Of a stretch of DNA of 10,715 nt, positions 6,787 through 10,715 are shown piece after piece (the stretch's first letter is position 1; every line of letters begins with the position of its first letter). The notes below the pieces were generated by a model that did no database searches, was not told where the DNA came from, and saw only the letters and a program-made list of their open reading frames with translations. Source of the DNA: an uncultured Candidatus Melainabacteria bacterium (GTDB lineage: Bacteria; Cyanobacteriota; Vampirovibrionia; Gastranaerophilales; Gastranaerophilaceae); contig CAKUZW010000013.1 of the NCBI GenBank assembly GCA_934718135.1, positions 1-10,715 of the forward strand. The letters run 5' to 3'. Position numbers and translations under genes: made by a program.

Positions 6787-7830
6787 TTATCTATTAAACA
6801 TTAGTAGCGTAACCTCGGTTTCATGCACATCGCCTTCAGCCTGTCCATAGATAACACGACATAACAACAATTCTTCTACATGCTTTATGAAGTTATCTAT
6901 TTCCAAGGAGCTTACAACTTGTCCTTTCTTAAAAACAACAAAGGCAATGGCTTCCTTGAATTTGCCCACAGGTGGCAATACGCAATAATCAGCCATAGAG
7001 GTATAGATATAATCCAAAGCATGCTCTATAATAGGTGAACGAAACCTAATCATTTCTCCATTTTCGACATGAAGCAGGTAATCGCAACTTCCTTTTGTGA
7101 ATGAGCTGCCCGCCATAGTGAATTTATCGATGAAAGCTTGCCGATTTCCCATCTTTTTAAGAAACTCCTTACGCTTTGCTTGCCTATATTTCCGTTTCCG
7201 CTTGCTACGGTTCATCTTGTCACTATGTCGCTTGTTAAATTGCTTACTATAGGGAATCCCGCGCAGAACAGCTACACAACGTCTTGCTCTGCTTTCCCTG
7301 GATTTTGGAAGATATGCTGCTGGTGTTTGCCGCTTATAAATACTGTTTTTAAGACGTTCCAAAGTCATTTCGTATTGGTTGGAGGGTTTGCGTGGATTTA
7401 AGGCACGATAGATACTACTGTCTTCATTATATCCAGACCATTTATCATACGTTAATTGCCAAAGACATAAGGCGGCAAGAGCAGCAAGCGAAATAGTCTT
7501 ATCTTTTGGCAAGACGAGTTCTAAGGATAAATTATATTCCCAACTACCCTCCAAATCGAAGGAAAGATTGATGTTTCCCTTGTCTGAATCATCATAGCAA
7601 ATAACCTCCACTTCCTTGTGTACCGCAACTCCTTTTTGCTGCATCTTGTAAATGTAGCTGTCTAATTGTCCACTTGGTTTTGGAAGTCTCAATCTGTCGT
7701 ATGCTTCCCTGAACAAGTATAGATGCTCGACAAGGTCTTTGCCAAAGACATAGTAAGTTTTCACATAAGACTTTAATTGTGGACAAAGTTCCTCAAATGA
7801 AACCTGCTTGAATAATTCTTTTATTGTCAT
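6787..7830 (-). CDS. DUF6557-like N-terminus plus highly basic segment
   Basis: 347 residues from ATG 7830. The frame is open to TTG 7848, but that codon lies in the -7 promoter box and cannot be the start. The first half (TIKELFKQVSFEELCPQL at residue 2, then AALAALCLWQLTYDKWSGY) resembles Bacteroidetes proteins I associate with DUF6557, a family of unknown function. Residues about 200-231 are extremely basic (MNRSKRKRKYRQAKRKEF), suggesting nucleic-acid or ribosome contact. The C-terminal third looks like an alpha/beta domain (AFVVFKKGQVVSSLEIDNF). No signal peptide or membrane segment. It is first in the minus-strand operon, followed after 8 bases by the phage-like gene. Whether the two halves are normally fused is unclear. 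Confidence 0.75.
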   Translation of the reverse strand: MTIKELFKQVSFEELCPQLKSYVKTYYVFGKDLVEHLYLFREAYDRLRLPKPSGQLDSYIYKMQQKGVAVHKEVEVICYDDSDKGNINLSFDLEGSWEYNLSLELVLPKDKTISLAALAALCLWQLTYDKWSGYNEDSSIYRALNPRKPSNQYEMTLERLKNSIYKRQTPAAYLPKSRESRARRCVAVLRGIPYSKQFNKRHSDKMNRSKRKRKYRQAKRKEFLKKMGNRQAFIDKFTMAGSSFTKGSCDYLLHVENGEMIRFRSPIIEHALDYIYTSMADYCVLPPVGKFKEAIAFVVFKKGQVVSSLEIDNFIKHVEELLLCRVIYGQAEGDVHETEVTLLMFNR

Positions 7831-7845
7831 TTTTTTATTTTTCAG

Positions 7846-7853
7846 CAAAGTTA
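7846..7853 (-). promoter_or_regulatory. -7 box of the minus-strand three-gene operon
   Basis: On the minus strand TAACTTTG fits TAnnTTTG and lies 15 bases before ATG 7830. The expected start is near 7840, leaving a short A-rich leader. No TTG is found 19-21 bases upstream, only GTTTT. The box also decides the start codon, since the upstream TTG of the frame is inside it. Confidence 0.6.
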
Positions 7854-8028
7854 GTCTTCGATTGGGCGAGAAAACGTTACGCTAATATATAAATTACAAA
7901 TTTTATTGCATTTGTATATCTTACCATTATAAAAAATAGGCCTCTATTTAATTTTATCTATGTAGTATGTAGACACTTGGTAGTAATAGTTATTCTATCT
8001 TCCAACTATGGTATAAATCTTTCTCTTT
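7854..8028. other. AT-rich intergenic segment
   Basis: Mostly AT-rich, between the operon promoter and the tRNA-Ser junction. It holds a small frame, a weak minus-strand hairpin with a T-run, and two close TGTAG copies (around 7971-7980). No larger gene is visible. Confidence 0.5.
7931..7949 (-). terminator. Weak AT-rich hairpin with T-run (minus strand)
   Basis: AAATAG (7934-7939) pairs with CTATTT (7944-7949) around a four-base loop. On the minus strand the stem is followed by a run of six T. The stem is short and AT-rich, so efficiency would be low. It would end a transcript from the promoter at 8048-8077 before the operon at 7830. Confidence 0.35.
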
Positions 8029-8031
8029 CAT
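7990..8031 (-). CDS. Possible 13-residue leader peptide or gene remnant
   Basis: ATG 8031 opens a 13-codon frame (MKEKDLYHSWKIE) about 10 bases after the start expected from the consensus promoter at 8048-8077. This placement is typical of Bacteroidetes genes, but the frame stops at once. It may be a leader peptide, the stump of a gene cut by an earlier rearrangement, or chance. Confidence 0.25.
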   Translation of the reverse strand: MKEKDLYHSWKIE

Positions 8032-8047
8032 CGTAATCAGAGCGTTG

Positions 8048-8077
8048 CAAATATAAAGCATTGGCAATCAGGCACAA
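8048..8077 (-). promoter_or_regulatory. Consensus promoter just beyond the tRNA-Ser terminator
   Basis: On the minus strand TTG (8077-8075) is followed after 19 bases by TATATTTG (8055-8048), a near-perfect Bacteroidetes promoter. It reads leftward, away from the tRNA remnant, starting near 8041. The TTG overlaps the T-run of the terminator. No long gene follows; only a 13-codon frame is seen. Confidence 0.6.
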
Positions 8078-8105
8078 AAAAAAGGGAATCGCAAGATTCC
8101 CTTTT
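8076..8105. terminator. Strong bidirectional hairpin terminator (tRNA-Ser downstream)
   Basis: An 11-base perfect stem (8080-8090 with 8095-8105) closes a four-base loop and is flanked by A/T runs. On the minus strand it ends in eight T. It lies 11 bases after the tRNA-Ser 3' end copy, in the position and orientation of that tRNA's own terminator. Confidence 0.85.
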
Positions 8106-8115
8106 CGTTTTAAAA

Positions 8116-8132
8116 GCGGAGAGAGAGGGATT
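8116..8132 (-). repeat. tRNA-Ser 3'-end copy, candidate attachment site
   Basis: The minus strand reads AATCCCTCTCTCTCCG plus C, which matches the end of a tRNA-Ser: T-loop end, T-stem 3' half (CCCTC), acceptor 3' half (TCTCTCC) and discriminator G. The rest of a tRNA is not present on its 5' side (from 8133 rightward the sequence is unrelated). This is what a displaced 3' end looks like after site-specific integration into tRNA-Ser. The terminator stays on the left, so the element lies to the right and the rebuilt tRNA should be at its far end, beyond the window. Confidence 0.7.
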
Positions 8133-8213
8133 TTATACCACTCTACCATCTTCTGTAACTCGTTGATATTCAAGTGCCGCCTTTAGGCATTTTCGCTTAT
8201 TTTGCACGAAAAA

Positions 8214-8231
8214 TGGCGCAGAACTGGCGCA
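8214..8231. repeat. Paired direct repeat TGGCGCA, 11-base period
   Basis: TGGCGCA occurs at 8214-8220 and 8225-8231, one helical turn apart and about 80 bases inside the element from the tRNA-Ser copy. This fits a pair of arm-type or accessory binding sites for an integrase or excisionase. The protein is not in the window. Confidence 0.4.
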
Positions 8232-8324
8232 AGACAAAACGTCTTAAAACACTGTGTATGAATGACTTTTGTTACACAATTTAACTATTTTAAGAAATCT
8301 ATCGACTCTATTTTCTACTCCACC

Positions 8325-8340
8325 CCTCAAATCTTTGAGG
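8325..8340. repeat. Dyad CCTCAAA-TC-TTTGAGG
   Basis: Seven-base perfect arms around two bases. The two-base spacer is too tight for a good RNA hairpin, so a DNA-binding dyad is more likely than a terminator. No adjacent gene is recognised. Confidence 0.35.
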
Positions 8341-8498
8341 AGATTATGGCATTACGACACTCGCTTCTTACTTTTAAACAAGTCGGTTGCCATTGTTTTC
8401 TGTTTATCATCTCATAGCCTTTGTATTATGTTTATGAATTGCCCTTATGAAAGGGGGATAATACTACACCATGACCACTATCTTACCATTATTATTCA

Positions 8499-8587
8499 AA
8501 TGCCTATAAGTCAAATATGACTCTGAAAGTTGTATCTTCATGTAGCAATATTGATTTTCAAGATGTTACATAACTTTTATAGGCATT
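8499..8587. repeat. 11-bp inverted repeat AATGCCTATAA enclosing 67 bases
   Basis: AATGCCTATAA (8499-8509) and its exact complement TTATAGGCATT (8577-8587) bracket 67 bases. Inside is a smaller pair, ATCTT and AAGAT, and one TGTAGC copy (8541-8546). It would form a long stem in RNA from the promoter at 8651-8658, or serve as paired protein sites. Confidence 0.45.
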
Positions 8588-8593
8588 GAAATA

Positions 8594-8630
8594 TGTAGCC
8601 TACTTGTAGCGTCTTGTAGCACGATGTAGC
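8594..8630. repeat. Four phased TGTAGC iterons
   Basis: TGTAGC occurs at 8594, 8605, 8615 and 8625, spaced 11, 10 and 10 bases, so all face the same side of the helix. A further copy is at 8541 and an inverted copy (GCTACA) at 8718. Phased hexamers of this kind bind cooperatively acting proteins: integrase arm sites, excisionase, or a plasmid-type initiator or repressor. They lie just downstream of a minus-strand promoter box. Confidence 0.6.
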
Positions 8631-8650
8631 GTTATATCCTATTATTGGTA

Positions 8651-8710
8651 CAAAGTTAGTATAAAACAATTAGAATAAAGATAAATTCCTCGTGTTTAAC
8701 ACTAACTTTG
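8651..8710. promoter_or_regulatory. Outward-facing -7 boxes within a 10-bp inverted repeat
   Basis: CAAAGTTAGT (8651-8660) and ACTAACTTTG (8701-8710) are exact complements separated by 40 bases. Each contains TAACTTTG, a TAnnTTTG box, pointing away from the centre. The left one would transcribe the iteron region leftward; the right one would transcribe into the 3' end of the abiE toxin gene as antisense. Neither has a clear TTG at the usual distance. Confidence 0.45.
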
Positions 8711-8747
8711 CAAGTAAGCTACAAGGCTTCCTTGGGGATGACTCTAT

Positions 8748-9653
8748 CTATTTGAGAAATAAGAAGTCTTTCAACTTTTTAATTCCCTGCTCATGTTTTT
8801 GAATGTTATGCTCCTTCAGATTTCTGATATTGAGCAATTTCCATTGTACAGAAGGATATTTGGACAAATCACCGGCACTACACAGACTCCAATCAGGGCA
8901 GCCTTCCTCAAAAGAAAGCAGAAAATCCTTGTCTGCCTTGGTCATGCCTTCTTGAACCAATTTGACCAACTGCAATCTTGCCTGCTTATAGTCCTCGTAA
9001 CTAAAGGCTATGTCTGACATACCCTCAAACTGTTTCTCCAAAGCATCCGTTTGGTCTATCTCATTGGGTTGCAATGACTCGATGATAGGTTTGTCACTTC
9101 CTAAGAGGCACAGCATAAAGCCATCTTTAACATCCTCAAAAGAGCTAATGTCCATATACTTACAGTCAAACAGGTCACGAGGATGCTGTCTACTCAAAGC
9201 TGCAGTGATTTTTCCGCCATATAATTGGGTGAAAGAGACTGTTCGAGCCTTACAGCCCATATTGAACTCATCCTTGGCTTTGGCACACAATGACATATCC
9301 ACTGTATCACCAATGATGCCTCGTTTCGTACCATTCACTTCTATCTTGACGGTTGCATTTCCTAATGTGCATAGGAGTTTCCATACATTCGGTTTGGGAA
9401 CGACCACAATGCCTGGTATCGTTCTTTCCACGTTCCTCTTGACTTCAAGCAGTCTTTCATTGATAGTACATAAACTTGTAGTCCTATCTTGAATGGGAAT
9501 ATAGGTAAGGTCTATATCCACTGAATACCGTGGCAAATTCTTGTGAAACAGATTAATGGCAGTTCCACCATGCACGGCAAATTCCTTGATACGATATACA
9601 GACGGCATAATTCTTATCAATAATGCGACCTGCTTCTTGTACTTATCCCTCAT
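8748..9653 (-). CDS. abiEii: AbiEii nucleotidyltransferase toxin
   Basis: 301 residues. The nucleotidyltransferase signature is clear: H28-G29-G30-T31-A32-I33-N34 followed by Y43-S44-V45-D46-I47-D48, with D46 and D48 the expected metal ligands. A later RDLFDCKYM motif (about residues 160-170) is typical of AbiEii/AbiGii toxins. Known members transfer nucleotides onto tRNA or other targets and arrest growth, giving phage abortive infection. The ATG lies inside the end of the antitoxin gene (11-base overlap), so translation is probably coupled. The length is near the family norm and the gene looks intact. The product is cytoplasmic. Confidence 0.92.
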   Translation of the reverse strand: MRDKYKKQVALLIRIMPSVYRIKEFAVHGGTAINLFHKNLPRYSVDIDLTYIPIQDRTTSLCTINERLLEVKRNVERTIPGIVVVPKPNVWKLLCTLGNATVKIEVNGTKRGIIGDTVDMSLCAKAKDEFNMGCKARTVSFTQLYGGKITAALSRQHPRDLFDCKYMDISSFEDVKDGFMLCLLGSDKPIIESLQPNEIDQTDALEKQFEGMSDIAFSYEDYKQARLQLVKLVQEGMTKADKDFLLSFEEGCPDWSLCSAGDLSKYPSVQWKLLNIRNLKEHNIQKHEQGIKKLKDFLFLK

Positions 9654-10410
9654 ATTCTTCTAAATCTTTTGGAATAGTCATGTTATATTTACGGTTAAAT
9701 GTCCCATTGGTAGCAGCTTGGATTTTCCCAGTCCCAACATCTATCTTTTCAGGATGCAGTTCTTCGAACCAAAAATGACCTGCCTTTTCAGCCATATACA
9801 GAAACATCCTCTTTACCCTGTTGTTGTCCAAAGTTTCCAACAAGTGCTGTACAACATCAGAACGCAGGGTGGTCAGTTGCTCCATAACATAGTACAGATC
9901 CATGTAGCTGTATGACTTTGGAGCCAAGATTAGACACTCCAAGAACGCTTGTTCTGGAGAAGAAACATATAACGGGCCACTGTCCGTAACTCTTTCTATT
10001 GTCTCTGTATACGAGAAGGCATTTGTGTGAAACACCCGGAAGGTAGCGTCATAAACATCACTTTGCATCCATAATGGTGTCTTGAACGTTGGGGCAGCCA
10101 CCATCAGCACAGGTTTTCCCATTGGTACATAATGGTTGAACCCCGTATATTCCAAGGCAGACATTGCAGCCACTCTGAGGGTGCCACCCATCTGTTTGTT
10201 ATATGACGCTATGGCATCATAAGCATTCAAACGGGCACCCGTGCGACACATCACACCTTTGCATATAGCTGTCAGCCATCCAGAGTCTCTGTATTTCTTT
10301 TGCAGTTGGACTGAATATCCTTTCTTCTTTAGCCAGTCAGCAAACAACAGTCCTGTCGGTGCGGTATTGGCAAGCAATTGGTTTATTTTTGTTCCGTATA
10401 ATATATCCAT
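9643..10410 (-). CDS. abiEi: AbiEi-family antitoxin and autorepressor
   Basis: 255 residues. The N-terminal part (about 1-75) fits the winged-helix domain of AbiEi (TGLLFADWLKKKGYSVQLQ, then GWLTAICKGVMCRTG). The rest fits the AbiEi antitoxin domain (MSALEYTGFNHYVPMGKPV, YVSSPEQAFLECLILAPKS). In type IV pairs the antitoxin does not bind the toxin but opposes its effect and represses the operon through DNA binding. Start ATG 10410 follows a consensus promoter by about 22 bases. It is the first gene of a two-gene operon with the toxin. No damage is seen. Confidence 0.9.
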   Translation of the reverse strand: MDILYGTKINQLLANTAPTGLLFADWLKKKGYSVQLQKKYRDSGWLTAICKGVMCRTGARLNAYDAIASYNKQMGGTLRVAAMSALEYTGFNHYVPMGKPVLMVAAPTFKTPLWMQSDVYDATFRVFHTNAFSYTETIERVTDSGPLYVSSPEQAFLECLILAPKSYSYMDLYYVMEQLTTLRSDVVQHLLETLDNNRVKRMFLYMAEKAGHFWFEELHPEKIDVGTGKIQAATNGTFNRKYNMTIPKDLEEYEG

Positions 10411-10419
10411 AGTTTATTA

Positions 10420-10470
10420 CAAAGCTAAATATCTAACTGCAAAGATAGATGTTTTTATCCTTCCTTGCAA
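10420..10470 (-). promoter_or_regulatory. abiE operon promoter and candidate AbiEi operator
   Basis: On the minus strand TTG (10470-10468) is followed after 20 bases by TATCTTTG (10447-10440). The start is expected near 10433, giving a leader of about 23 bases. A second -7-like box, TAGCTTTG (10427-10420), is too near the ATG to serve alone. An inverted repeat, ATCTA (10431-10435) and TAGAT (10446-10450), encloses the main box and is a candidate AbiEi binding site. Confidence 0.65.
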
Positions 10471-10526
10471 GAAATGAGCTAGAAAAATCGCCTTGAAATA
10501 AACCAAAAGTGTATTTTGACGCATAA

Positions 10527-10694
10527 TTACCAACCAAAGAACTTTCCTCCATCATCATAAGTTTTCTCCCAATCGGATTTGTCCCACAACGTTCGTTTAT
10601 GGCTCAAAAATTCGTGTGTGCTATCCGTGTACAACATAATAAAAGATAAAGGTAAAGGCTTCCCTAACTGGTTGTAATCAATATTCCACAATGT
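10527..10694 (-). pseudogene. 3' end of an unidentified gene, probably frameshifted
   Basis: The minus strand has a 55-codon open frame ending at TAA 10527 with protein-like composition (FIMLYTDSTHEFLSHKRTLW, then DWEKTYDDGGKFFGW). It is closed upstream by TAA at 10697-10695, and no ATG precedes the conserved-looking part; the first ATG is about 20 codons in. A neighbouring frame reads NIGLPDKHCG up to the window edge, which suggests a one-base shift in a longer gene. I do not recognise the product. It is a remnant or a sequence error, or a short gene starting at an internal ATG or TTG. Confidence 0.35.
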
Positions 10695-10715
10695 TTATCG
10701 GGTAAGCCTATATTT

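Larger units (their letters stand above)
8133..8747. other. Gene-poor element end with many repeats
   Basis: About 600 bases without a convincing gene. Several short dyads and direct repeats (listed separately) and two outward promoter boxes are present. A frame at 8269-8520 (+) lacks promoter, ribosome site and protein-like composition. On the minus strand a 25-codon frame (8541-8464) and a 27-codon frame further left are possible but unsupported. The layout resembles the recombination and control end of an integrative element. Confidence 0.5.
8116..10715. mobile_element. End of an element integrated at tRNA-Ser (partial)
   Basis: The left border is the tRNA-Ser 3' copy; the element runs out of the window on the right. 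Inside are a signal-rich stretch without a clear gene, the abiE toxin-antitoxin pair and an incomplete frame. No integrase is seen in the window; it may lie at the other end. The call rests on the att-like remnant and on typical cargo, so it is inference until the second junction is seen. Confidence 0.55.

Noticed and set aside
7831..7848. TTG start for the 7830 gene
   Set aside because: Same situation: the codon is inside TAACTTTG.
8269..8520. 83-codon open frame on the plus strand
   Set aside because: No promoter or ribosome site, composition unlike a folded protein, overlaps DNA dyads.
8464..8541. 25-codon minus-strand frame beginning MKIQLSESYLTYRHL
   Set aside because: Its start vaguely recalls the N-terminus of MATE transporters, but only about 15 residues match and it then stops; treated as chance.
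8594..8630. CRISPR-like array
   Set aside because: Repeats are six bases with 4-5 base gaps; no CRISPR repeat-spacer pattern and no cas genes.
9010..9492. 160-codon open frame on the plus strand
   Set aside because: Antisense to the AbiEii toxin gene, whose catalytic motifs are intact.

Overview
The window looks like accessory DNA from a Bacteroidales chromosome (Bacteroides/Prevotella type). The main reason is a recurring promoter form, TTG-N19/20-TAnnTTTG, seen at 148-177 (+), 8077-8048 (-) and 10470-10440 (-). Further TAnnTTTG boxes lie in front of most transcription units. Leaders are short and A-rich, mostly without a strong Shine-Dalgarno, and base composition is fairly AT-rich. Species cannot be fixed from the sequence.

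Left part (1-2522): no gene is seen in 1-446, but a consensus promoter fires into a strong RNA hairpin (about 182-250). A later segment (295-303) can compete for the same pairing partner, so this is a candidate small RNA or switch. It is followed by a large cytoplasmic protein with Sel1-type helical repeats and a leucine-rich segment.

Middle part (2545-5657, plus strand): a compact four-gene operon encodes a protein with uracil-DNA-glycosylase-like signatures, a WYL-domain regulator, a protein whose C-terminal half resembles FtsZ but lacks the GTP-binding signature, and a complete MPPED-type metallophosphoesterase. A 9-bp-arm inverted repeat sits inside the operon promoter and is a good candidate operator for the WYL protein. 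This is the best candidate for an undescribed system, possibly anti-phage; that role is inference.

Facing it (5686-7830, minus strand) is a three-gene operon: a protein with a DUF6557-like N-terminus and a very basic segment, a small protein resembling a family common in tailed phages, and an unrecognised helical protein.

Right part (8076-10715): a bidirectional hairpin terminator and a copy of the tRNA-Ser 3' end (8116-8132) mark an integration junction. An integrated element extends rightward past the window edge. Its end carries about 600 bases without a convincing gene but dense in signals: paired direct repeats, dyads, four TGTAGC copies at 10-11 base spacing, and two outward-facing -7 boxes in an inverted repeat. 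Then come the AbiEii toxin and AbiEi antitoxin genes (minus strand, overlapping by 11 bases) with their own promoter, and an incomplete reading frame at the right edge.
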